A stretch of DNA of 5,402 bases, taken from positions 1 through 5,402 of the forward strand of contig JAEVZN010000040.1 in the NCBI GenBank assembly GCA_023392205.1, in the 5' to 3' direction. Made by a program: the position numbers and the translations under genes. This document shows positions 1 to 5,402 of the stretch, piece after piece. The notes under the pieces were generated by a model. The model did no database searches, was not told the DNA's origin, and was given only the letters and a program-made list of their open reading frames with translations. This DNA comes from Pseudomonadota bacterium. GTDB taxonomy: Bacteria > Pseudomonadota > Alphaproteobacteria > Rhizobiales > Xanthobacteraceae. The first letter of the stretch is position 1; the number at the start of each line of letters is the position of its first letter.

Positions 1-423
1 GAAGAGCCGATGCCCGATCCCCCGCCCCTGCCCACAAAGAAACCCGAGAAGAGGCAGGTGCAATCGGTCGCGCGGCCGACCTCCAATCCGAAACTTGCCA
101 AGCGTTCGCGTGCCGTAGCCGCCCCGAACCCCGGCAGCGCCGCATCGCGCACGGCGATTCCGCAATACCGGAATATCCTGAGTGCGCATCTGCAGCGCTT
201 CAAGCGGCCGCCGGCTGGCGGTGGCAGCGGTACCGCCGTCGTGACCTTCACCGTGGACCGGAACGGCCGTGTGGTTTCGCGCAGCCTGGCCAGATCCTCC
301 GGATCGCGCAATCTGGATGCCGAGGCGCTGGCCATGATCGCGCGCGCTCAGCCCATGCCGCCCTTCCCGGCCGCGATCACGCAGACGCGGCTGGCCTTCA
401 CGCAGGCCATCCGCTTTAACTAA
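1..423 (+). CDS. TonB-family energy transducer, C-terminal part (5' end outside window)
   Basis: The frame is open from base 1 (codons for E-E-P precede the first ATG at 10), so the gene very probably begins upstream of the window and that ATG is internal. The visible 140 residues start with a Pro/Lys-rich stretch (PDPPPLPTKKPEKR), typical of the periplasm-spanning linker of TonB proteins, followed by a low-complexity Ala/Ser/Arg region. The last ~85 residues form a TonB C-terminal fold: the YRNILSAHLQRFK helix, then GTAVVTFTVDRNGRVVSRSL strands, the SSGSRNLDAEAL helix, and AQPMPPFP before a final strand. In this family the N-terminal membrane anchor binds ExbB/ExbD and the C-terminal domain contacts TonB boxes of outer-membrane receptors to power siderophore, heme or vitamin uptake. 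The anchor is not visible, so a paralogue or TolA-like variant remains possible. The gene converges with the minus-strand gene ending at 466, leaving a 42-bp gap. Confidence 0.85.
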   Translation, partial: EEPMPDPPPLPTKKPEKRQVQSVARPTSNPKLAKRSRAVAAPNPGSAASRTAIPQYRNILSAHLQRFKRPPAGGGSGTAVVTFTVDRNGRVVSRSLARSSGSRNLDAEALAMIARAQPMPPFPAAITQTRLAFTQAIRFN

Positions 424-465
424 ATGCCGGCCAGACGATGGGCCAACGCGCCGGTGCTATTTGCG

Positions 466-1401
466 TCAGGGCCGGCTGCTGCCGAATACGTTGCGCAGCC
501 AGCCCGGCTGGTCCGCCTCGGTTGGCACATGCGTGACAGCATCGCCCGCGGGAGCCGGCGTCGCTTGCCGTTCTTCGGCGAAGCGAATTCGCAATTCCGA
601 AAACTGGCTGAGGATGAGGCGTTCCATCGCCGCGTCACGCTGCTGAATGAGCGCGCGCAGATCGGCGATGTCTCGGCCGAGTTGCGGATCCACAACCGGC
701 GCCGGCGTCTGATGGATCATCTCGCGGATGGTCTGGCCGACATTTGAAACGAAGGTCTCAAGCTCGGATTTCAGATCGAGCGGCGGCTCGGCCGTACCGC
801 GAAGCGGCTGGGCGGCAGGCGTGTTCGGAGGGAGGTTGTTCAACGCGGTCAGCAGATCGTCGACCGATACCGGCTGATTGTCGCGGTTCTTCGCGATTTC
901 GTCGGCGAGCTTGAGGACCGCAAGCAATTCGTCCGACGACAATTCGGCAATCGCCTCACCGGGCGCGACCCGCTGCATATCTATCAGCGCCAGCATCGCC
1001 TGGCGGAAAGCGTGTTCGACATCGATATGGCGCAGCCGGAATTGCCGCGCGGCACTCGGGACCAGTGTCATGGCGATGATCAGATGGGCGACGCCGACGG
1101 TCCGGTGATTGAATTCGCGCGCAAGGCCGGTCATTTTTTCCAGGCAATCCGACGCCGCTTTCGTGCAGCGTCCGTGGCGGTCGGACTGCGCGACCAGAGA
1201 ACGAATACCGTTGGTCCGCATGTCGGACGGACAATCGTCGTCATCGAACGGCGCCGCATTGGAAAGATGGTCCGATTGCGTGCGAACCTGCGCATCCATC
1301 GTGGCCGCATAGGCTGCCGCCCCGCCGTTGCCGGCAAGGGCCTCCCGCGTGCTCCGCTCCGGATCGTCATCGTCATGAGAGAATGCTGCACTCCCCATCA
1401 T
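466..1401 (-). CDS. Hypothetical protein with a stand-alone Clp-N-like double-repeat domain
   Basis: 311 aa from ATG 1401; function unknown. This start is chosen because GGAGG (1413-1409) lies 7 nt upstream; the longer frame from 1431 would place that site inside the coding sequence. Residues 1-75 are low complexity with two DDDD patches (about 10-13 and 53-56). Residues ~79-190 resemble the two-repeat N domain of ClpA/ClpB/ClpC: repeat 1 has an A-x-LAREFNHRTVGVAHLIIAM core (compare the family pattern A..LA...GH..VG.EHLLLALL) followed by a helix after HIDVEH; repeat 2 is LSSDELLAVLKLADEIAKNRDNQPVSVDDLLTAL. No AAA+ Walker motifs follow. Instead there is a linker, an amphipathic stretch (~207-230), a probable coiled-coil helix (~241-278) and a C-terminus ending PGWLRNVFGSSRP. 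No signal peptide or membrane segment is visible. Clp-N domains dock adaptors and substrates, so an adaptor or scaffold role is conceivable, but this is inference. It lies 86 nt downstream of the next minus-strand gene and is probably co-transcribed with it. Confidence 0.8.
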   Translation of the reverse strand: MMGSAAFSHDDDDPERSTREALAGNGGAAAYAATMDAQVRTQSDHLSNAAPFDDDDCPSDMRTNGIRSLVAQSDRHGRCTKAASDCLEKMTGLAREFNHRTVGVAHLIIAMTLVPSAARQFRLRHIDVEHAFRQAMLALIDMQRVAPGEAIAELSSDELLAVLKLADEIAKNRDNQPVSVDDLLTALNNLPPNTPAAQPLRGTAEPPLDLKSELETFVSNVGQTIREMIHQTPAPVVDPQLGRDIADLRALIQQRDAAMERLILSQFSELRIRFAEERQATPAPAGDAVTHVPTEADQPGWLRNVFGSSRP

Positions 1402-1408
1402 CGCTGTG

Positions 1409-1413
1409 CCTCC
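1409..1413 (-). promoter_or_regulatory. Ribosome binding site fixing the start at 1401
   Basis: GGAGG on the minus strand, 7 nt before the ATG at 1401. A second in-frame ATG follows immediately at 1398 (spacing 10), so initiation could use either. The site argues against the upstream in-frame ATG at 1431, which has no comparable purine-rich sequence in front of it. Confidence 0.75.
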
Positions 1414-1440
1414 GTCAGTTTCTGGTCTCATTCACGGCAA

Positions 1441-1459
1441 ATCCGGACGCCGACCGGAT
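1441..1459 (-). other. Small intercistronic hairpin
   Basis: Perfect 6-bp inverted repeat ATCCGG / CCGGAT with a 7-base loop, in the 86-nt gap between the two minus-strand hypothetical genes. On the minus strand it is followed only by TTGCC, so it is too weak and T-poor to be a confident terminator. It could act as an mRNA processing or stabilising element, or be chance. Confidence 0.3.
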
Positions 1460-1487
1460 CTGCCCCACAAATGCTCGGCGCAAGCGC

Positions 1488-2420
1488 TCAGGCTGCGCGT
1501 CCGGCCTTTGAGGACGTCTGCGCTGCCTCATGCATCGCTTCAGGATCGGCTTCCTCAGCGTGACTGTCGCCGGCGTGCAATCGCTCATCAGCCTGCGAAG
1601 CATCGCGCGGAGTCGATACCAGAGCTTGCGCCATCCTCTGCGAGAGACTTTCAGCAAAGGTCGGTGGCGGGCGCTCGGCTCGCGTCGACGCAAATTCGTT
1701 CACTTGCGACGGCGGAATCTTGAATTCTCCGGCCGTACCCGCAGCGTCCGCCAATGTCGCCGCCGTCGCATGCCAGCCACCCAGAGATTCGTCGCTGGAG
1801 ACCTCGCTACGCGAAGCTTCGTCAGTCGAAGCTTCGGCGTCCGTCCTGAAATCCCGTGCACCATTGAGTCCCATGTGCGATTGAACGTCTGCGCCCTTGC
1901 CATTCGTCACGACAACCGCAATCTCGACGTCCTCATCTGATCGCTGAGCAAACGGTTCGGACTTAGCGTCATCCCCGCCTGGCACCAGCGTGTCATGACC
2001 GGCGACGGACGCGGAAGCCATCTCCGCATTGTCAGCAGATGCTACCGGCCTGGGCTCGACATCGCTCGCCGAGGGACCCGAGGCTGACCAATAGACATCG
2101 CCTGGCGATTCACCCTGATCCTCGGACACATGCCCCCTGCCTCGTTGCGCGAGAAAGTCGAGCACGGTCGTCAATTCAGGCCCGATGGATCTGATGGCAT
2201 TCCAGGCGCGATACTCAGCAGTTTCGTTCAACCGCTCACGCAAGCTCTCCCCGAGAGCGATCAGTGGCGTTGCGACATCATCGAGGCCGTGAAACTCCTC
2301 AAGCGTACGGTCGATGGCGGTCAGCGCCCGGTATCGCGGCAGCGCCCCGACATGCTTCTCCACCTCCGCTCGAATGTCGCGAAGCGACGCCAGAAATTCC
2401 GCGTGATCGACACCCTGCAT
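1488..2420 (-). CDS. Hypothetical protein: helical N-terminal repeat plus long acidic disordered tail
   Basis: 310 aa from ATG 2420; not recognised as any named family. That ATG is preferred because GGGGAGGAG lies 8 nt upstream; the longer frame back to TTG 2486 would overlap the predicted promoter. Residues 1-90 look alpha-helical and contain an imperfect internal duplication exactly 40 residues apart: YRALTAIDR (Y30) and YRAWNAIRS (Y70), each following a charged helix. Residues ~95-250 are rich in Ser, Ala, Asp, Glu and Gly with no clear hydrophobic core, so probably disordered and acidic, apart from a short hydrophobic patch VEIAVVV (~165-171). A short amphipathic segment, FAESLSQRMAQALVS (255-269), precedes another polar tail. 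No signal peptide, membrane helix or catalytic motif is seen. It is the first gene of a probable two-gene unit with the Clp-N-like gene downstream. The layout (folded head, flexible tail, small terminal helix) fits a scaffold or adaptor, but this is only inference. Confidence 0.75.
   Translation of the reverse strand: MQGVDHAEFLASLRDIRAEVEKHVGALPRYRALTAIDRTLEEFHGLDDVATPLIALGESLRERLNETAEYRAWNAIRSIGPELTTVLDFLAQRGRGHVSEDQGESPGDVYWSASGPSASDVEPRPVASADNAEMASASVAGHDTLVPGGDDAKSEPFAQRSDEDVEIAVVVTNGKGADVQSHMGLNGARDFRTDAEASTDEASRSEVSSDESLGGWHATAATLADAAGTAGEFKIPPSQVNEFASTRAERPPPTFAESLSQRMAQALVSTPRDASQADERLHAGDSHAEEADPEAMHEAAQTSSKAGRAA
1812..1836. repeat. Two tandem CGAAGCTTCG palindromes, 15-bp period
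   Basis: The 10-bp perfect palindrome CGAAGCTTCG occurs at 1812-1821 and again at 1827-1836, separated by TCAGT. It lies inside the disordered part of the minus-strand gene at 2420-1488 and encodes the EAS-TDEAS run (around residues 195-203). The 15-bp period keeps frame, so a small in-frame duplication in a low-complexity region is the simplest explanation. Confidence 0.6.
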
Positions 2421-2428
2421 TGCTTCAG

Positions 2429-2437
2429 CTCCTCCCC
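2429..2437 (-). promoter_or_regulatory. Strong ribosome binding site fixing the start at 2420
   Basis: GGGGAGGAG on the minus strand, ending 8 nt before ATG 2420. It is the best Shine-Dalgarno match near any candidate start of this frame and the main reason for rejecting the TTG (2486) and ATG (2477) starts farther upstream. Confidence 0.75.
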
Positions 2438-2457
2438 GACAGAACCGACGGTCACAA

Positions 2458-2508
2458 AGCCTAGCAGGCAAACCCATAGGTTGCAATTATGAAATAATAT
2501 AACTTTTG
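2458..2508 (-). promoter_or_regulatory. Predicted sigma70-type promoter with AT-rich upstream element
   Basis: On the minus strand: TTGCAA (2486-2481) as -35, exactly 17 bp of spacer, then TAGGCT (2463-2458) as -10, preceded by TGC, an extended -10 (TGn). Immediately upstream of the -35, 2508-2487 is strongly AT-rich (AAAAGTTATATTATTTCATAA), unusual in this GC-rich window and positioned like an UP element. The implied start near 2451 gives a leader of about 30 nt to the ATG at 2420. The promoter would drive the two hypothetical genes independently of the tRNA upstream. Hexamer matches are moderate (about 4/6 and 3/6), so this is a prediction from spacing and context. Confidence 0.5.
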
Positions 2509-2564
2509 GATGCAGCCCTATGCGCTCGAAGGCGTTGCGACGATCGTGTTGAAATTGGGAAAAG

Positions 2565-2640
2565 TGGTGGGCGGTGACGGGCTCGAACCGCCGACCCTCT
2601 CGGTGTAAACGAGATGCTCTACCAACTGAGCTAACCGCCC
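2565..2640 (-). tRNA. tRNA-Val (anticodon UAC), CCA encoded
   Basis: A complete 76-nt cloverleaf reads on the minus strand. The acceptor stem GGGCGGT pairs with ACCGCCC. The D arm is GCTC-AGTTGGTA-GAGC. The anticodon stem TCTCG/CGAGA encloses loop TTTACAC, with anticodon TAC at 2607-2605. A 5-nt variable region, GGGTC, follows. The T arm GGCGG-TTCGAAC-CCGTC has one G-U pair. The discriminator base is A and the CCA end is encoded (2567-2565). UAC reads valine GTA and, by wobble, other GTN codons. The gene lies between lon's terminator and the promoter of the hypothetical gene pair. Confidence 0.97.
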
Positions 2641-2670
2641 ACGGGCGCAGACGTCGCCGTGAGATCATGC

Positions 2671-2699
2671 TGCATACGCTGCCGCCTGCGGAAAATCAA
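2671..2699 (-). promoter_or_regulatory. Candidate promoter of the tRNA-Val gene, overlapping the lon terminator tail
   Basis: Minus strand TTGATT (2699-2694) and TATGCA (2676-2671) are separated by exactly 17 bp, which would start transcription about 25 nt before the tRNA. The -35 lies in the T-rich tail of the lon terminator. The -10 matches TATAAT at only three positions, so confidence is limited, but the tRNA needs a promoter of its own if the terminator works. Confidence 0.4.
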
Positions 2700-2727
2700 A
2701 CGGCGGCGCCTTTGTAGACGCCGCCGT
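2691..2727 (-). terminator. Intrinsic terminator of lon
   Basis: On the minus strand a 12-bp GC-rich stem (2727-2716 with 2711-2700, one G-T wobble) closes an ACAA tetraloop and is followed by TTGATTTT. It begins 24 nt after the lon stop codon. Stem strength, small loop and T-rich tail all fit Rho-independent termination; the tail is interrupted by GA, so some readthrough into the tRNA is possible. Confidence 0.88.
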
Positions 2728-2751
2728 CTGAAATGTCCCGATCCGGGCCGT

Positions 2752-5178
2752 TTAGTGCGCGGTCAAAGCCGAACCGTCATCTTCCGCAACCTTGTCGGCG
2801 GGCTTTGCCGGAGGCTCTTCCCACTGGATCGGTTCTGGCTTGCGCACCAGCGCTTGCGCCAGCACCTCATCCATCCGCGACACCGGCAAGATCTCAAGTC
2901 CGCTCTTCACGTTCTCGGCAATGTCGGCGAGATCCTTCGCATTCTCCTCGGGGATCAGCACAGTCTTGATGCCTCCCCGCAAAGCCGCGAGCAGTTTCTC
3001 CTTGAGGCCGCCGATCGGAAGCACGCGACCGCGCAAGGTGATCTCGCCGGTCATGGCCACGTCCCGGCGAACGGGAATGCCCGTCATGACCGATACGATC
3101 GCCGTAACCATTGCGACACCTGCCGAAGGACCATCCTTGGGCGTCGCCCCCTCCGGAACGTGGACGTGAATGTCACGCCGTTCGAACAAGGGCGGCTCAA
3201 TGCCAAGTGCAATCGAACGAGAGCGGACATAGGACGCCGCCGCCGAAATCGATTCCTTCATCACGTCGCGAAGATTGCCCGTGACCGTCATCTTGGCTTT
3301 GCCGGGCATCGATGTGCCTTCGATGGTGAGCAGCTCACCGCCCACATCAGTCCAGGCCAGGCCGGTGACGACGCCGATCTGGTCGACATCCTCCACTTCG
3401 CCATAGCGATATTTCGGCACGCCGAGATAATCGCCAAGCTCCTTGGCCGTGACCGCGACCGCCTTCTTCTTCGAGAGCGTCAACTCCTTCACCGCCTTGC
3501 GGATCAGGGTGGACAATTCCCGCTCAAGATTACGGACGCCGGCTTCCCGTGTGTAACGACGGATGACCGTGAGCAACGCCTCGTCGTCGATGGACCATTC
3601 CTTCGGCGTCAAGCCATGCTTGCTGATCGCATGCGGCAGCAAGTGCCGGCGTGCGATCTGGAGCTTCTCGTCCTCCGTGTAGCCCGCAATCCGTATGATC
3701 TCCATGCGATCCATCAGCGGTGCAGGGATGTTCAGCGTATTCGCGGTGGTCACGAACATCACGCTCGACAGGTCGTAATCGACCTCGAGGTAATGATCGT
3801 TGAAGGTCCCGTTCTGCTCCGGGTCGAGAACTTCGAGCAACGCCGATGACGGATCGCCACGCAAATCGGCACCCATCTTGTCGATCTCGTCGAGCAGGAA
3901 GAGCGGATTCGACGACTTGGCCTTGCGCATCGACTGGATGATCTTGCCGGGCATCGAACCGATATAGGTCCGCCGATGGCCACGGATCTCCTCTTCGTCG
4001 CGCACGCCGCCAAGCGACACACGCACGAATTCGCGACCCGTCGCCTTGGCGATCGATTTGCCGAGCGAGGTCGTGCCGACGCCGGGAGGCCCGACCAGAC
4101 ACAGGATCGGCCCGGTCAGCTTGTTTGCCCGCTGCTGCACGGCGAGATATTCGACGATGCGATCCTTGACCTTCTCCAGGCCAAAGTGATCGGCGTCGAG
4201 AATCTCCTGCGCCAGATTGAGGTCCTTCTTGACCTTGGTCTTCTTCTGCCACGGGATCGACAGCAGCCAGTCGAGATAGTTGCGCACGACCGTCGCCTCG
4301 GCGGACATCGGTGACATCTGCCGCAGCTTGCGCAATTCATGCTGCGCCTTCTCGCGAGCTTCCTTGGAGAGCTTGGTCTTCTTGATCTTGTCTTCGAGAT
4401 CGGCCAGTTCGTCCTTGCCGTCCTCGTCGCCCAGCTCCTTCTGGATCGCCTTCATCTGCTCGTTGAGATAATACTCGCGCTGGGTCTTCTCCATCTGGCG
4501 CTTGACGCGCGTGCGGATGCGCTTCTCGACCTGCAGAACGGAAATCTCGCTCTCCATGAGCCCGAGCACCTTTTCCAGGCGCTCCGGTACACTGAGCATC
4601 TCCAGCAGAGCTTGCTTGTCGGAGATCTTGACCTGCAGATGCGAACCGATCGTATCGGCAAGCTTCGCCCGATCCTCGATCTGCTGAACGACGCCGACAA
4701 CCTCCGGCGACACCTTCTTGTTCAGCTTCACGTAGTTTTCGAACTCGGTCACGACCGAACGCGCCATCGCTTCCGCCTCGACGCTCTCGCCGAGATTGTC
4801 TTCGAGTACGACGGCATCCGCTTCGAAATATTCGTTGCGGTCGGTGTATTTCAGGACCTTGGCGCGCTGCGCGCCCTCGACCAGCACCTTCACCGTGCCG
4901 TCGGGCAGCTTCAGCAATTGCAGCACGCTCGCCAGCGTGCCGATCTCGTAGATCGAGTCGGTGGCCGGATCGTCATCGGAGGCGTTTTTCTGCGTCGCCA
5001 GGAGGATGAAGGTGTCCGACCGCATGACCTCTTCGAGCGCCTTGATCGACTTTTCGCGGCCGACAAAGAGCGGAACGATCATGTGGGGAAAAACGACGAT
5101 GTCGCGCAACGGCAAAACCGGGAAGGCCCGTGTTTCGCCTGCGATCAGAGGTGGGCGCGGCTTATTGGCAGTTGTCAT
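2752..5178 (-). CDS. lon: ATP-dependent Lon protease (LonA type) with Walker A lysine replaced by threonine
   Basis: 808 aa, full length for bacterial LonA. Lon is a cytosolic homohexameric AAA+ serine protease that degrades misfolded and selected regulatory proteins. Order: substrate-binding N domain (~16-205; [23 protein letters not shown]), coiled-coil linker (~205-290; [17 protein letters not shown]), AAA+ module (~350-590), protease domain (~600-780), then a ~28-residue Pro/acidic tail. Visible residues: pore loop Y405-I406 (RTYIGS), Walker B LFLLDEID (D430, E431), sensor-1 N480, Arg finger R491, sensor-2 R549 (GVRNLER), and the catalytic Ser685 (PKDGPSAG) and Lys728 (GGLKEK). The oddity is Walker A, which reads GPPGVGTTS: the invariant lysine (E. 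coli K362) is T369, codon ACG at 4074-4072, one base from AAG. Everything else looks intact, so this may be a real loss-of-ATPase allele or a base error. Start ATG 5178 has AAGGA 10 nt upstream. clpX commonly lies upstream of lon in alphaproteobacteria but would be outside this window. Confidence 0.98.
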   Translation of the reverse strand: MTTANKPRPPLIAGETRAFPVLPLRDIVVFPHMIVPLFVGREKSIKALEEVMRSDTFILLATQKNASDDDPATDSIYEIGTLASVLQLLKLPDGTVKVLVEGAQRAKVLKYTDRNEYFEADAVVLEDNLGESVEAEAMARSVVTEFENYVKLNKKVSPEVVGVVQQIEDRAKLADTIGSHLQVKISDKQALLEMLSVPERLEKVLGLMESEISVLQVEKRIRTRVKRQMEKTQREYYLNEQMKAIQKELGDEDGKDELADLEDKIKKTKLSKEAREKAQHELRKLRQMSPMSAEATVVRNYLDWLLSIPWQKKTKVKKDLNLAQEILDADHFGLEKVKDRIVEYLAVQQRANKLTGPILCLVGPPGVGTTSLGKSIAKATGREFVRVSLGGVRDEEEIRGHRRTYIGSMPGKIIQSMRKAKSSNPLFLLDEIDKMGADLRGDPSSALLEVLDPEQNGTFNDHYLEVDYDLSSVMFVTTANTLNIPAPLMDRMEIIRIAGYTEDEKLQIARRHLLPHAISKHGLTPKEWSIDDEALLTVIRRYTREAGVRNLERELSTLIRKAVKELTLSKKKAVAVTAKELGDYLGVPKYRYGEVEDVDQIGVVTGLAWTDVGGELLTIEGTSMPGKAKMTVTGNLRDVMKESISAAASYVRSRSIALGIEPPLFERRDIHVHVPEGATPKDGPSAGVAMVTAIVSVMTGIPVRRDVAMTGEITLRGRVLPIGGLKEKLLAALRGGIKTVLIPEENAKDLADIAENVKSGLEILPVSRMDEVLAQALVRKPEPIQWEEPPAKPADKVAEDDGSALTAH

Positions 5179-5188
5179 GGCCCGTCAG

Positions 5189-5193
5189 TCCTT
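5189..5193 (-). promoter_or_regulatory. Ribosome binding site of lon
   Basis: AAGGA on the minus strand, 10 nt before ATG 5178. A second purine run, GGAGGGG, lies farther upstream (about 30 nt from the start), too far to serve this ATG. The protein start MTTANKPRP agrees with the usual short N-terminus before the conserved FPVLPLRD segment. Confidence 0.6.
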
Positions 5194-5294
5194 GTTCTTG
5201 TGCCCCTCCTTGCGGTCCGCTTCATGCGCAACCTGCCGGAGTGCTGGGGATACCGGGTGGGCGCCAGACCGGAATTCGGAGGCTGGCACGAGGG

Positions 5295-5333
5295 TGGGTA
5301 CGAACCCAGCCCGGCGTAGAGACACTTTCGTAC
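5295..5333 (-). promoter_or_regulatory. Inverted repeat in the lon leader (possible operator or RNA hairpin)
   Basis: Perfect 7-bp arms GTACGAA (5298-5304) and TTCGTAC (5327-5333) are separated by 22 bp. The left arm is also part of a second, mutually exclusive small hairpin, TGGGT-ACGA-ACCCA (5295-5308). Both lie between the candidate lon promoter and the start codon, so they would be in the 5' untranslated RNA or could bind a regulator. No known operator is recognised. Confidence 0.3.
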
Positions 5334-5350
5334 GCGATCCGTTCGCCTCC

Positions 5351-5381
5351 GTTAGGTGGCGTGATGCCTGGGATGTGTCAA
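5351..5381 (-). promoter_or_regulatory. Candidate lon promoter
   Basis: The minus strand carries CTTGACA, containing a perfect TTGACA -35 hexamer (5381-5376). The best downstream partner is CCTAAC (5356-5351) at a long 19-bp spacing, a poor -10. CTTG is also the -35 core of alphaproteobacterial RpoH (heat-shock) promoters, which commonly drive lon, but no good heat-shock -10 is seen, so the sigma factor is undecided. The leader to ATG 5178 would be about 165 nt. The rest of 5179-5402 shows no gene; it is probably the spacer downstream of clpX or another upstream gene. Confidence 0.35.
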
Positions 5382-5402
5382 GGGAACGCCCCCCGCCCCC
5401 TC

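Noticed and set aside
424..465. Bidirectional terminator between the convergent tonB and Clp-N-like genes
   Set aside because: Only short GGCC/GCCGG self-complementary pieces are present, with no stable stem followed by a T-run on either strand.
1402..1431. Upstream ATG (1431) as start of the Clp-N-like gene
   Set aside because: The GGAGG site at 1413-1409 would fall inside the coding sequence, and no good site precedes 1431.
1012..1563. + strand open frame of 183 aa
   Set aside because: Overlaps both minus-strand hypothetical genes, which have better start signals and more protein-like sequence, including the Clp-N-like pattern.
2421..2486. TTG at 2486 as start of the acidic-tail gene
   Set aside because: It coincides with the predicted -35 hexamer, would have to be transcribed from farther upstream, and lacks a ribosome binding site, while ATG 2420 has an excellent one.
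2565..2640. tRNA-Val as an integration (att) site for a genomic island
   Set aside because: No second copy of the tRNA 3' end and no integrase gene are visible in the window.
2659..3849. Long + strand open frame (396 aa) antisense to lon
   Set aside because: It lies wholly over the terminator and coding sequence of lon. Its Arg/His/Asp-rich, low-complexity translation is typical of the reverse frame of a GC-rich gene, and no domain is visible.
4339..5319. Long + strand open frame (326 aa) antisense to the 5' half of lon
   Set aside because: Its Leu/Asp/Arg/His-heavy composition mirrors the Lon codons on the other strand; no family features and no convincing ribosome binding site.
1..5402. 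CRISPR array, insertion sequence or transposase
   Set aside because: No regularly spaced direct repeats, terminal inverted repeats or transposase-like protein were found.

Overview
The window looks like the chromosome of a GC-rich alphaproteobacterium, most likely Hyphomicrobiales near the Nitrobacteraceae/Xanthobacteraceae. This rests on the style of the Lon protein (N-terminal MTTANKPRP, an extended acidic/proline-rich C-terminal tail), the high GC content and the codon use. The species cannot be fixed from the sequence alone.

Layout from left to right: (1) the 3' part of a TonB-family energy-transducer gene on the + strand (1-423), cut by the window edge. (2) Two adjacent minus-strand genes without an assignable name, 2420-1488 and then 1401-466, each with a strong GGAGG-type ribosome binding site that favours a start inside the longest open frame. 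The upstream one has a repeated helical N-terminus and a long acidic, probably disordered tail. The downstream one carries a stand-alone domain resembling the Clp N-terminal double repeat. (3) An AT-rich patch with a good sigma70-type promoter driving that pair. (4) A complete minus-strand tRNA-Val(UAC) with encoded CCA (2640-2565). (5) A strong intrinsic terminator (2727-2691) and the complete ATP-dependent protease gene lon (5178-2752). (6) The lon leader (5179-5402), with a perfect TTGACA hexamer and a 7-bp inverted repeat.

The most striking observation is in lon. The protein is full length (808 aa) and almost every active-site residue is present (Walker B D430/E431, sensor-1 N480, Arg finger R491, sensor-2 R549, Ser685/Lys728 dyad), but the invariant Walker A lysine is a threonine ([10 protein letters not shown]369). 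AAG to ACG is a one-base change. If it is not a sequencing error, this Lon should be severely impaired in ATP-driven proteolysis.

All features except tonB lie on the minus strand in the order lon, tRNA-Val, helical/acidic gene, Clp-N-like gene, facing the convergent tonB. The terminator and separate promoters suggest at least three transcription units (lon; tRNA; the two-gene pair). A Clp-N-like protein near lon invites a proteostasis hypothesis, but this is inference only. No insertion sequence, CRISPR array or integrase was seen.
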